Source: Bacillota bacterium (lineage in GTDB: Bacteria; Bacillota; Bacilli; Paenibacillales; Paenibacillaceae). From it: 64,000 nt of DNA. The stretch covers positions 183,648 to 247,647 of the forward strand of contig JAEWJS010000152.1 in assembly GCA_023386495.1 (NCBI GenBank). Reading direction: 5' to 3'. Shown here one piece after another: positions 25,387 to 33,807 of the stretch; the first letter of the stretch is position 1; each line of letters begins with the position of its first letter. Position numbers and translations under genes: made by a program. The notes beneath the pieces were generated by a model. That model was not told the origin of the DNA. It saw only the letters and a program-made list of their open reading frames with translations, and made no database searches.

Positions 25387-26061
25387 TTATTGTCCGGGTC
25401 GGCCGTCCTTGCCCAAACCGGCTTCGCGGGCCAGCAATATGGCTTGGGCGCGGTCGACGACCTGCAGCTTGTTCAGGATGTTCGAGACATGATTGCGTAC
25501 CGTCTTCATGGTGAGGCCCAGCTTCTGCGCGATCTGCGCATTGCTGTGTTCGCCCGCGATCCATGTCAGCACTTCGCGCTCGCGGTCCGTGAGTACGGGG
25601 AAGAGGGGGATCGCGGCGGCGCGTGCTTCCATCGTCTCGAAATAATACATCATCTTCCGCGCGATCGAACCGCTGAATATGGCTTCCCCGTCGCTGACGA
25701 CCTGCACGGCGCGCACGATCTCGTCCTTATGCGCGCCCTTGAGCAGGTAGCCTCGGGCTCCGGCTCGCATGGCAGCGAAGACGGAGGCGTCGTCCTCGAA
25801 CATCGTGAGCATCAGCACGCCGATATGCGGGCTCGTGCGCACGATCTCGCGCGTCGCTTCAATCCCGTTCATGCCGGGCATGTTCACGTCCATCAGGATG
25901 ACGTCGGGCTGCAGCTCCTCGGCCAATCGGACGACCGCTTGGCCGTCGGCCGCGTGCCCGATCACCTCGTAGGCGGCATCGTCCCGCAGCGCCGCGGTTA
26001 ATCCGTCCAAGAACATGGGATGATCGTCGGCGAGCACGATGCGCAGTTTATCTGTATCCAT
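25387..26061 (-). CDS. NarL/LuxR-family response regulator
   Basis: A 224-residue regulator. Receiver: ADDHPMF acidic pair (about residue 12), phospho-acceptor Asp in VILMDVNMPGMNG (about 56), Thr in MLTMFED and Lys in LLKGAHKDE. The LuxR-type output domain LTDREREVLTWIAGEHSNAQIAQKLGLTMKTVRNHVSNIL spans about 155-210. It follows the kinase on the same strand by 36 bp and precedes the exporter operon, so it is the likely controller of the exporter promoter. Confidence 0.92.
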   Translation of the reverse strand: MDTDKLRIVLADDHPMFLDGLTAALRDDAAYEVIGHAADGQAVVRLAEELQPDVILMDVNMPGMNGIEATREIVRTSPHIGVLMLTMFEDDASVFAAMRAGARGYLLKGAHKDEIVRAVQVVSDGEAIFSGSIARKMMYYFETMEARAAAIPLFPVLTDREREVLTWIAGEHSNAQIAQKLGLTMKTVRNHVSNILNKLQVVDRAQAILLAREAGLGKDGRPGQ

Positions 26062-26097
26062 CCGTTATTCCTCCTCATGATCCTCCAATGCTACGCT

Positions 26098-28134
26098 TCA
26101 GAGCGGCAGCGTGATTCGAACGACCGCGCCTTGTCCGGGCTCGGACGTCAGAACGCAGGAGCCGCCAAGCTCCTCGGCACGCTCCTTCATGGAGCGCAGG
26201 CCAACGCCGGGCGTGACGGGAGCAGGCATCCCGCGTCCGTTATCGGCGATTCGCATCGAGACCTGCTCATCATCGACACCTAGTTGGATGGTGCAGGCCG
26301 TTGCCGCAGCGTGCCGCAGTGCATTGGTCAGTGCTTCCTGGGCGATTCGGTAGATCGCGACCTCGACTGCAGCGGGCAGCGGAGGCAGACTGTTCGCGCC
26401 TTCGATGGCTACCTGCATCCCGTGGGTCTGCTGCTCTGCGAGCTCCCGCAGCGCGTAGACCAGTCCGAATTCGTCCAGCGTCGGCGGCCGCAGCCGATAG
26501 ACGAGCCGGCGTATATCGGTGATCGCGCTGCGCATCTGCGACTGCACGGTCTCGATGGACTGCTTGGACCGCTCCCGGTCCGCATCGAAGCTCTGCAGGG
26601 CATCATCGATGCGCAGCGTCATGCTGGCCAGACTGGAGCCGAGCCCGTCATGCAGATCGCGGCGCAGCCGCCTGCGCTCTTCTTCGCGCGCAATGACGAG
26701 CCGCTCCCGCGAGCGGCGGAGCTCGTCCGTGAGCTGATGCGTCTGAACGGCAATGCTGATCTGCCGCAGCAGATCGGCGATCATGCGCTCGCTGCCCGGG
26801 GGAAGCTTCTCTTCCAATCGTTCGATCCCGATCACGAGCTCTCCGATGAACTCGCCCTGTACCGCGAGCGGCAGTCTGCTGATGCTGGTATCCGGCGTAC
26901 CGTAAGCCGCGATCCGGCGCAGCTGCCCGACGTCTCCGCCATGATCCTCCTCTTGTACCTCGATAGCGACATAGGGACTTCGGAGCGCTGTCGCTGCAGT
27001 CTCGACGATGACAGGCAATAACGTGCGATGGGTGAGTGCGCGCTCCAGCTTCTCCGTTAAGCCGGACAGCAGGCGATAAGGGTCTTCGCGTTCGCCGAAG
27101 ACGAGCCGATTGACCGCGCGCTGTACCCGCTCTCGCAGCGGATGGAAGATGACCGCGATGAGTCCCGTAGCGAGCAGCATCGCGACGCCGCCGGTCGAGT
27201 CCTGCAGGATGAGCGCGATTGCGCCCGTCAGCATGGCGTAGCAGACGATAGCCGTGCCGCTTAGGACGATGTAGACGAGCAGCCTGTTATACGTCACGGG
27301 CTTATGGCGGAGCCGGCTCTCCAGCATCATGATGCCGATCGAGAAGGGCACCAGCACGAGTCCGGCATACAGCGTCAGCTGCATGAGCAGCTTCAGTACG
27401 CCGTTCGATAGGAAGGGTGGGAACCAGCTAAGCGAGCCGCCTAGCATATAGAGGCCGAATCCCCACAAGAACCACTTGATCTGGCGTCTGCGTTCATCCG
27501 ATGCCTCATTCTTGTAGCGATAGACCTGCGCGGCGAGTACGAGGGCATGCATCACCGTCAAGTAAGCATAGCTGGCTTCCGGCGGCCAATGCAGCATGCC
27601 GAGCGATGAATCGGGGAGCAGGATGCCGACGGTAAGCAAGCCGACCCATATGCCTGCCGGAATGGCCATGAACCGCGGGACGAATCGGCCATAAGGCAGC
27701 AGGAAGAGGAAGGCGACATAGGTTGACCCGGCCGCATTCAACAGGTAGAACAGCTTGAGAACCAGCCCGTCGGCAGCGAACAGGCTGTCGTCCGCGCTGA
27801 AGATCGTGCCGGTCACGATGAGGAGGAGCGAGGCGACGACGCATGCCGGATCCCGGCGGCCGTACAGGTAGAGCAGCCCGCCTACGGCCCACGAGGCCAA
27901 GTTCTGGATCGCCAGCAGCAGGACGGTAAGGCCGCCGTACAGTTCAGGGCTGAAGCCGAAGGCGCCGAGTTGCTTCATCTGGGCAGCATCCATATGGAAC
28001 ATGCTCGTGCAGGAGCTTCCGCTGCAGGGCTGGCTGTACGCATCAAGGCCAAGGTAATGGCTGTAGGCCGATACGATGAGCGACAGCAGTGCGGCAGCCC
28101 ACCATAGCGGGTGAAGGAGTAGTGATTTGATCAA
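26098..28134 (-). CDS. Large ComP/NarL-type membrane sensor histidine kinase
   Basis: A 678-residue kinase. The N-terminal 290 residues hold about eight transmembrane helices, the first followed by an extracytoplasmic loop with two cysteines (SQPCSGSSCTSMF) as in ComP-like kinases. A GAF-like segment (about 330-450) leads to the HisKA_3 domain, with the phospho-acceptor His in RRRLRRDLHDGLGSSLASM, and the ATPase domain with ALTNALRHAAA and IADNGRGMPAP. The start is probably TTG at 28134 with GAGG upstream. It could sense an extracellular peptide or envelope stress and signal to the regulator at 25387. Confidence 0.9.
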   Translation of the reverse strand: MIKSLLLHPLWWAAALLSLIVSAYSHYLGLDAYSQPCSGSSCTSMFHMDAAQMKQLGAFGFSPELYGGLTVLLLAIQNLASWAVGGLLYLYGRRDPACVVASLLLIVTGTIFSADDSLFAADGLVLKLFYLLNAAGSTYVAFLFLLPYGRFVPRFMAIPAGIWVGLLTVGILLPDSSLGMLHWPPEASYAYLTVMHALVLAAQVYRYKNEASDERRRQIKWFLWGFGLYMLGGSLSWFPPFLSNGVLKLLMQLTLYAGLVLVPFSIGIMMLESRLRHKPVTYNRLLVYIVLSGTAIVCYAMLTGAIALILQDSTGGVAMLLATGLIAVIFHPLRERVQRAVNRLVFGEREDPYRLLSGLTEKLERALTHRTLLPVIVETAATALRSPYVAIEVQEEDHGGDVGQLRRIAAYGTPDTSISRLPLAVQGEFIGELVIGIERLEEKLPPGSERMIADLLRQISIAVQTHQLTDELRRSRERLVIAREEERRRLRRDLHDGLGSSLASMTLRIDDALQSFDADRERSKQSIETVQSQMRSAITDIRRLVYRLRPPTLDEFGLVYALRELAEQQTHGMQVAIEGANSLPPLPAAVEVAIYRIAQEALTNALRHAAATACTIQLGVDDEQVSMRIADNGRGMPAPVTPGVGLRSMKERAEELGGSCVLTSEPGQGAVVRITLPL

Positions 28135-28223
28135 CGGGCGACGCCTCGAATCGGTCGATTTTGAGATCAGTATAGCACAGGAGAACCGATGCCGGTTCCG
28201 CGAATATGCGAATCCCGATGCGA

Positions 28224-28242
28224 TTCCCGAACAGTTCGGGAA
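28224..28242. promoter_or_regulatory. Perfect 19-bp dyad in the divergent kinase promoter region
   Basis: TTCCCGAA (28224-28231), CAG, TTCGGGAA (28235-28242) is a perfect inverted repeat between the divergent kinase (28134) and membrane protein (28323) genes. Shape and size fit a dimeric regulator such as the neighbouring NarL-type protein; this is inference. Confidence 0.5.
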
Positions 28243-28322
28243 CGGCGGCCTTGCGGGCGGGACGCTGCCCCGAATACGATGGCTCTTGAACGATAAATCA
28301 AGGGCGAAAGGGCGTATCGATC

Positions 28323-29021
28323 GTGGTGAAAAGTGTGGGAGTGCCGGGAGGATTTTTCCGCTTCAGCGGGTGGATGCTTATGCTGTCGGGCCTGATCATG
28401 ACGTTCGTGCAGTATGTGCATCTGGAGGATGTACCGGCCGGGATGGGGCAGATGGATTACTTCGTGGATGTGGCGGTGTGGACGCATGTCGGCTTGTTCG
28501 TGTCCTGCGCGCTGTTCGTGCTGGGCTTCGCGGGGTTGTACCTGAGGCAGGCCGAAGGCATGAAGTGGTGGGGATGGCTGAGTTATGTGCTGCTGGTCTT
28601 GTTCTTCTTCATCGATAATAACCATTCCGTGCTGCAGATCCATACGTATCCGTATATTTTCGGTGACGTGCAGACAGAAGAACAACTGCAGGCAGCAAGC
28701 GACCTGGCCATGAACATGCAGATGCATGATGGGCCGGGCATGATCCTCATGTTCCTTCTGATGCCGCTCATCCTGTTCGGACAACTGCTGATGGGCATCT
28801 CGATGCTGAAGGCGAGGATCTTGTCCAAGTGGCCGGCGATCGTCAATCTCGTGCTCGTGAGCTTCGTCTTCCTGCCGTACGGGCCGGTCACCAAGTACTT
28901 GTTCCCGATTCCGTTCCTGATCTATGCCTGGTACGGCGCGATACTGGCGTTCGAGAAGCGGAGTGCGGCGCTGGCGATCGGCACGGATGGCGGGCAGGAC
29001 GCGCAGGCATTGGACAATTGA
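28323..29021 (+). CDS. Six-helix membrane protein of unknown function
   Basis: A 232-residue hydrophobic protein with about six transmembrane helices (for instance residues 12-30, 50-72, 80-98, 137-158, 168-186 and 190-208). Start is GTG at 28323 or 28326; the upstream site is weak (GAAAGGG). A soluble stretch FGDVQTEEQLQAASDLAMNMQMHDG is Met-rich. No family is recognised. It is divergent from the ComP-like kinase with a perfect dyad between, so it may be a target of that system. Confidence 0.7.
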   Translation: MVKSVGVPGGFFRFSGWMLMLSGLIMTFVQYVHLEDVPAGMGQMDYFVDVAVWTHVGLFVSCALFVLGFAGLYLRQAEGMKWWGWLSYVLLVLFFFIDNNHSVLQIHTYPYIFGDVQTEEQLQAASDLAMNMQMHDGPGMILMFLLMPLILFGQLLMGISMLKARILSKWPAIVNLVLVSFVFLPYGPVTKYLFPIPFLIYAWYGAILAFEKRSAALAIGTDGGQDAQALDN

Positions 29022-29040
29022 AAAGCCCAGCGAGCGTAGG

Positions 29041-29250
29041 TCACTTTTTCGCCTTGAAGTGGATCATGGCGGTATAGAGCATGACTTCGCGCTTCGGGTC
29101 GAATACGACTTGATGCGATACAGCGTGGACATCCAGCAGCAGCGCCTTGTTCATGTCGATCTGATCGGCGATCCGGCGCTCCAGCGTCGCCATATCGCGC
29201 GCTTCCAGCAATTCAATCTTGTTCTCGATACGGTCTAATGTAAAATCCAT
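29041..29250 (-). CDS. DUF2536 family protein
   Basis: A 69-residue soluble protein. AAGGAGG lies 9 bp before the ATG. The sequence MDFTLDRIENKIELLEARDM followed by LERRIADQIDMNKALLLDVHAVSHQVVFD corresponds to the DUF2536 family (B. subtilis YrzA-like) of Bacillaceae and Paenibacillaceae. Function unknown. It is transcribed toward the membrane protein gene at 28323-29021 and away from the repeat element at 29412. Confidence 0.8.
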   Translation of the reverse strand: MDFTLDRIENKIELLEARDMATLERRIADQIDMNKALLLDVHAVSHQVVFDPKREVMLYTAMIHFKAKK

Positions 29251-29411
29251 TCGCGTGAGCCTCCTTATTTTCTCTCATTATCGCGCGTATGCGAGGTGTG
29301 AATCAAGCGGATGCAGCGGTGGGAATAGGGGATGAAGGATGGGGGTTGCTAGTACCTGCTTGCTGTCGCGCCCGGTCTGGGAATTCAATCGTATGGGGAT
29401 TGCTGCCGCGC

Positions 29412-29593
29412 TAACGGACAGGGGAGACGCTATTCGGTAAAAATCGCCGATTCACTAAACCTAACGGACCGGGTGGACGTTATTTCGCTAAATCCGCCCT
29501 GATCTAGCGGCATTAGCGGCAATAAGGTCCGCTGTGTCCGTTAGATTATTCAAATGTGCGCGACACGCGAAATAGCGTCCGTGGTGTCCGTTA
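29412..29593. repeat. Four-unit inverted repeat element, family I, copy B
   Basis: Units at 29412-29434 and 29462-29484 (forward) and 29521-29543 and 29571-29593 (inverted) carry TAACGGAC-N6-GACGYTATT, with spacing 50, 59 and 50 bp, identical to the copy at 12842-13023. Units 1 and 4 pair perfectly over 9 bp at each end. Between units 2 and 3, CGCTAA and TTAGCG also pair, so the inner pair could form one long hairpin. The 575-bp gap 29251-29825 otherwise holds a terminator and a promoter. Confidence 0.85.
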
Positions 29594-29651
29594 TAATGGC
29601 CGCGATGATCTTCTCTCTGAAAAAGCACCGCTAATCGCAAAAAAAATTAAA

Positions 29652-29678
29652 AAAACCTTCGACATCGTCGAAGGTTTT
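29652..29678. terminator. Perfect 12-bp terminator hairpin before the sigma gene
   Basis: AAAACCTTCGAC (29652-29663) pairs with GTCGAAGGTTTT (29667-29678) over ATC. No gene ends here on the plus strand, so it may stop read-through from the repeat element at 29412. Confidence 0.7.
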
Positions 29679-29700
29679 CGCCATTATATGCAGAATTATC

Positions 29701-29730
29701 TTGTATTAGAAGTAGAAAATATGATACAAT
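29701..29730 (+). promoter_or_regulatory. Sigma-A promoter of the SigA-like gene
   Basis: TTGTAT (29701-29706) and TACAAT (29725-29730), 18-bp spacer, with TGA just before the -10 box; about 95 bp before the ATG. Confidence 0.65.
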
Positions 29731-29825
29731 AGCTAACGGTCTATTCTTAGTGAATCCCAAATATACTATAGCATAGCATTTTTGCGGAGTCAAGCGGAAA
29801 GTGACGAACAAGGAGGGGACGCACA

Positions 29826-30773
29826 ATGGACGATCGCACCGACATTACGGTTCAACATATGGTCAACGACGCCATCGCACGCCAAGGCGGCGAGGACGAT
29901 ATGCCTGCGAACGAGGATCGATGGCTGCTGCCGCCGGGCCTTAAGCTCGATGATCCGGTACGCATGTACTTGAAGGAAATTGGCAATGTCCCGTTATTGT
30001 CGGCGGAGGACGAGATCACATTGGCGACCCGAATTCAAGAAGGGGACGAGGCTGCCAAGCGCGCATTGGCGGAAGCGAACCTGCGCCTTGTGGTCAGCAT
30101 CGCCAGACGTTACATGGGCCGCGGCATGATGTTCTTGGACCTGATCCAGGAGGGCAACATGGGACTGATCAAGGCGGTCGAGAAATTCGACTACACGAAG
30201 GGGTTCAAATTTAGCACCTATGCCACGTGGTGGATTCGGCAGGCCATTACTCGCGCGATCGCCGATCAAGCGAGGACGATCCGGGTGCCGGTACATATGG
30301 TAGAGACGATCAATAAGCTGAATCGGGTCTCCCGCAACCTGGTGCAGGAGCTGGGCCGCGAGCCGTCGATCGAAGAGGTCGCGGAAGCGATGGAGCTCAG
30401 TATCGAGAAGGTGCGCGAGATCATGAAGGCGGCACAGGAGCCGGTATCGCTCGAGACGCCGATCGGGGAAGAGCATGACTCGAACCTGGGCGACTTCATC
30501 GAGGACCACGATGCCCCGGCGCCGGACGACGCTGCGGCATACGCCATGCTGCGCGAGCAGCTGGAGGACGTGCTGGACACGTTGACCGAGCGCGAGGAGA
30601 ATGTGCTGCGGCTGCGGTTCGGCTTGACGGACGGCAAGTCGCGCACGCTGGAGGACGTCGGCAAGCTGTTCGGTGTCACGCGCGAGCGGATCCGTCAGAT
30701 CGAAGCCAAGGCGCTGCGCAAGCTGCGGCATCCGAGCCGGAGCAAGCGGCTGAAGGACTTCCTGAGCGAATAG
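29826..30773 (+). CDS. RpoD/SigA-like sigma factor lacking region 1.1
   Basis: A 315-residue sigma-70 factor; AAGGAGGGG sits 7 bp before the ATG. Regions 1.2 to 4.2 are complete and very SigA-like: [12 protein letters not shown] (1.2), [19 protein letters not shown] with [38 protein letters not shown] (2), and [15 protein letters not shown] with [29 protein letters not shown] (4). Only about 40 residues precede region 1.2, against roughly 100 in B. subtilis SigA (371 residues). It is not next to dnaG, has its own promoter and terminator, and is therefore probably a second group 1/2 factor and not the housekeeping one. The latter cannot be ruled out. Confidence 0.9.
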   Translation: MDDRTDITVQHMVNDAIARQGGEDDMPANEDRWLLPPGLKLDDPVRMYLKEIGNVPLLSAEDEITLATRIQEGDEAAKRALAEANLRLVVSIARRYMGRGMMFLDLIQEGNMGLIKAVEKFDYTKGFKFSTYATWWIRQAITRAIADQARTIRVPVHMVETINKLNRVSRNLVQELGREPSIEEVAEAMELSIEKVREIMKAAQEPVSLETPIGEEHDSNLGDFIEDHDAPAPDDAAAYAMLREQLEDVLDTLTEREENVLRLRFGLTDGKSRTLEDVGKLFGVTRERIRQIEAKALRKLRHPSRSKRLKDFLSE

Positions 30774-30791
30774 GATGATGGATAGGCAGAA

Positions 30792-30830
30792 CAAGACTCC
30801 CGGGCGAATAGCCGCTCGGGAGTCTTGTTG
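30792..30830 (+). terminator. Intrinsic terminator of the sigma gene
   Basis: CAAGACTCCCG (30792-30802) pairs with CGGGAGTCTTG (30817-30827); the stem extends outward through GGCAGA and TCTGCC. Confidence 0.75.
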
Positions 30831-30860
30831 TCTGCCGGTTAAGCCGGCATGCCTGTCGCA

Positions 30861-31793
30861 TTAATCCATCTCGGAGCATATCATGATCACATTGCCGTCC
30901 GGATCCTTGACCGTGAAGAACGAGAGCGCTTCTCCATGTCTCTCGATGTCGGTGAAGACGGGGACCCCGTTCGATTCCAGATAGGCTCTGGAGCCCTCCA
31001 CATCAGGCGTAACCAACATGAACAGGGATTCGTAGTCATCGCCGTTCCGGTAACGGTTGTTATCCAGCAAAACGCCGGATCCGCTCGTCATTGTCAGGTC
31101 ATAGATGGAATGCTCCTCTTCCGTACCGACCTCGCGATAGGGCAGGCCCAATATTTCGCTGTGGAAACGAATAGCCCGGTTCATGTCCGTGACGTTCAGG
31201 AATATTCCGCCGATCCGATTCATGATCGGACTAGCCGTGTCAGCCTGCCGCTCGACGACATCCGACACATAGTCCGACTGCGTAACCATGATCGAATTGC
31301 CGTCCGGATCGGTAAACATGAAGAATGCCAAGCCGGAATGCGGCCGTTCGATCGGGTATAATGCCCGGATGCCTAGACGATCTGTATAACGGTACGACGC
31401 CTCGATATCGTCGGTTCGGTACATATATCGAACGCGAGGCGTCTCCGCCGTGTTGCTGCCGTTATCGTCCAGAATGATCCCGGTCCCCCCTTGAAGCGTC
31501 AACCAGTATACATTCCCTCCGTTTAGTCTCTCTTCCAGTACAGGAAGTCCCATGACCATGCTGTACCACTCGGCAGCGCGGCGAAGGTCGGTTACATGAA
31601 CGAATGCGCTTTCCACCACATTGTTGATCGGGCTCTTAACAGGCTCCATCTCTTCCCTTCCCCTCATTGCATTGTTCGTTCCGGCCGCATAGACCTTGAA
31701 TGCATCCGGCACCCGCTGCGGCTTGTAATTGCTCGGGTTTCTGCGCGGGTATTGCCGCTTGCCCGGCTGCGTAGAATCCGCTTGCTGTCCCAT
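30861..31793 (-). CDS. VOC family protein with two glyoxalase-like domains
   Basis: A 310-residue protein of two tandem VOC (glyoxalase/bleomycin resistance) domains, about residues 58-172 and 190-308. Each has the family ending FFMFTDPDGNSIMV and FFTVKDPDGNVIMI with a conserved metal-ligand region. Two starts are possible: 31793 has a strong GAGGAGG 8 bp upstream and gives a 48-residue basic extension (KRQYPRRNPSNYKPQRVPDAF), while ATG 31649 has a weaker purine tract and starts at the first domain. The longer form is listed because of its site. Substrate unknown. It lies downstream of the AraC-GyrI gene on the same strand. Confidence 0.85.
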   Translation of the reverse strand: MGQQADSTQPGKRQYPRRNPSNYKPQRVPDAFKVYAAGTNNAMRGREEMEPVKSPINNVVESAFVHVTDLRRAAEWYSMVMGLPVLEERLNGGNVYWLTLQGGTGIILDDNGSNTAETPRVRYMYRTDDIEASYRYTDRLGIRALYPIERPHSGLAFFMFTDPDGNSIMVTQSDYVSDVVERQADTASPIMNRIGGIFLNVTDMNRAIRFHSEILGLPYREVGTEEEHSIYDLTMTSGSGVLLDNNRYRNGDDYESLFMLVTPDVEGSRAYLESNGVPVFTDIERHGEALSFFTVKDPDGNVIMICSEMD

Positions 31794-31850
31794 CCTGTCA
31801 ACCTCCTCGTCAATAGTCGCAATACTTTCTGTCCTTGCCGGCTTTTTTCA

Positions 31851-33206
31851 TTATCGCGCACGTTCCTGTATGCACATTGGAATATACACCCTCACCAGAC
31901 TATCCTGCTCCGCATCGACGCCGTCGAGCAGTTGATATTCCGCGAACCATTGCCGATCTTCATCCAGCCGGTACCGGTCGTTAGCCGCAATCCAACGAAG
32001 CATCCGATCCAGAACCCCGGTCAACAGGCCGTAGGGCTTGCTTACGCAGCAGGCATAGAGACCGGGACGAATGCGCTTCGACTCCAGCCCCTCCAATGGA
32101 GGGCATGCATGCCCCTCTGCGATGATCCCGTTCTCCCACCAATACGAATCGGCCTCCGTGTGAGCGTAATCGTATGCCATATAGTAGCTTCCCTCGCGTG
32201 GAAGCCGAGATCGATCGGGCTGACTCTCGAACAAAGCGATTAACCGCCGTTCGGCATCAGCTTGGCTCTCGGCACCGTACCCCCTGCAGTAGAAGGCGGT
32301 CATCTCCGTTCGTTCTACGAGTTCAACCGGTTCGTCATATAGCTTGCGCTGCACGGGAAGATACAGGTTCATTCTCGTTACCTTGCCGTTGTACGCGATA
32401 AATTCTTCGAAATATTGATGCGTGCCGATTTCGAACGTGCTCTTCGGGAGCCATTCCGACAACAAACGGTTCCATCCATCCTGAATGATCACCGGAGAGG
32501 AGGCAGCTGTTTTTCTAACCGCATATAGCCCCCCGGCGAACGGTTCCTCGGTAAACGCGTCGCCGGCATGCCGAGCAGCTGCACCCATGATCAGCACTTT
32601 GTATCCGTATCGGGAAGCGCCGTCTTCGTCGGGAAGATCGACGTTGTAACCGAATAACCGGATTTTCGATTTCCCCGCCGCTTGAGCCATGGCGAGATGT
32701 TCGAAGACGATGCGGAAGGCCTCATTCTCCATACCCGCTTCTTGTTGGCTGATGTGCAGGTAGCTTAGCAAGGTATCCGGCGGGCATCGGACCACCTTGA
32801 TGTCCGGAAATAACGCAGTGAGCTCTTTATCCTCCTTATAAGCGACTTGCTCTTGCAGATACACCGGTTCGAAGCTGTAGAACAGTTCTGCCTTGCGGTA
32901 GGCGGCCGGCGTCAGCCCTACGATTTTTTTGAACACCTTGGCGAAGGAATGATAGTACTCGAAGCCGATCTCCCAAGCAATCTTCTCCACGGTAAGGTCC
33001 GAATTCCGCAAGAGATTAGCGGCTACGCTCATCCTTCGCTTGCGGACATACTCCTTGACGGGGTGGCCGGTCAGCGCGTAGAAAAATCGATATAACTGCG
33101 CGACCGAAATATACGCCTCATCGGCGATGCTGGAAAGATCAAGCTCGTCCTCCAGGTGCTCCTCGATATATTCGATCGCCCTTTGCACGGACCTCACGTA
33201 ACTCAT
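31851..33206 (-). CDS. AraC family regulator with C-terminal GyrI-like effector domains
   Basis: A 451-residue regulator with the DNA-binding domain first: HTH units LDLSSIADEAYISVAQLYRFF and LTVEKIAWEIGFEYYHSFAKVF, ending VGLTPAAYRK (residues about 1-105). The remaining 340 residues contain GyrI-like small-molecule-binding repeats (for example VELVERTEMTAFYCRGYG and PYGLLTGVLDRML), as in multidrug-sensing Rob/BmrR-type proteins. It lies upstream of the VOC gene on the same strand and may control it in response to a drug or metabolite. Confidence 0.88.
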   Translation of the reverse strand: MSYVRSVQRAIEYIEEHLEDELDLSSIADEAYISVAQLYRFFYALTGHPVKEYVRKRRMSVAANLLRNSDLTVEKIAWEIGFEYYHSFAKVFKKIVGLTPAAYRKAELFYSFEPVYLQEQVAYKEDKELTALFPDIKVVRCPPDTLLSYLHISQQEAGMENEAFRIVFEHLAMAQAAGKSKIRLFGYNVDLPDEDGASRYGYKVLIMGAAARHAGDAFTEEPFAGGLYAVRKTAASSPVIIQDGWNRLLSEWLPKSTFEIGTHQYFEEFIAYNGKVTRMNLYLPVQRKLYDEPVELVERTEMTAFYCRGYGAESQADAERRLIALFESQPDRSRLPREGSYYMAYDYAHTEADSYWWENGIIAEGHACPPLEGLESKRIRPGLYACCVSKPYGLLTGVLDRMLRWIAANDRYRLDEDRQWFAEYQLLDGVDAEQDSLVRVYIPMCIQERAR

Positions 33207-33414
33207 TCGCTCACCTGCTGATCGACTCGTCTTGCTATTATTATAGCGTAGGAAATGATCGCCATTATGTTCAAATTTATCAAAAATTCACGTCGTTGGT
33301 CCATCCGCATGCGTCTGCGACCAAGCGCGTGATGGCGAGGCAGGGCTGCGAGCAGGATATGACCTGTAGCGCCTCGAAGTAGTGTGAATCACTTGCATCA
33401 GGGGAGAGAATTGC

Positions 33415-33807
33415 GTGAAAGGTTTTGTGTGGTTAATGGCATTCTGGCTGCTGGGCGAGCTTGCGGTGCGTGCCGCATCGTTGCCGATTCCGGGGCAGGT
33501 AGTCGGGATGGCCGCGCTGTTCGTCTCGCTGCGGCTCGGTTGGGTGAAGCTGGACTGGATCAAGGCGGCTGCTCAGCTGCTGCTCTCGCATATGATGCTC
33601 TTGTTCGTGCCGGTCGTGGTCGGCATCATGCTCTACTACCGCGTGCTGGCAGAAGCATGGCTGCCCGTGTCGGCGGCCGTCATGATCGGCACGCTGATCG
33701 TGCTGCTCGTGAGCGGCGGGACGGTCAAGCTGCTGGATACCCGTGACCGAGAAGCGAAGTCTCGCATGCAAGACAAGGAGGCTAAGCGACATGACCTCTC
33801 TGTCTAG
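33415..33807 (+). CDS. lrgA: LrgA/CidA family holin-like protein
   Basis: A 130-residue membrane protein with four transmembrane segments, GTG start preceded by GGGGAGAG. The motif SLPIPGQVVGMAALFVSLRLGWVKLDWI followed by LLSHMMLLFVPVVVGIM is diagnostic of LrgA/CidA, holin-like proteins that act with LrgB/CidB in murein hydrolase control and in pyruvate transport. Its last 17 bp overlap the lrgB start, so the two are co-translated. No LytTR regulator is next to them. Confidence 0.92.
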   Translation: MKGFVWLMAFWLLGELAVRAASLPIPGQVVGMAALFVSLRLGWVKLDWIKAAAQLLLSHMMLLFVPVVVGIMLYYRVLAEAWLPVSAAVMIGTLIVLLVSGGTVKLLDTRDREAKSRMQDKEAKRHDLSV

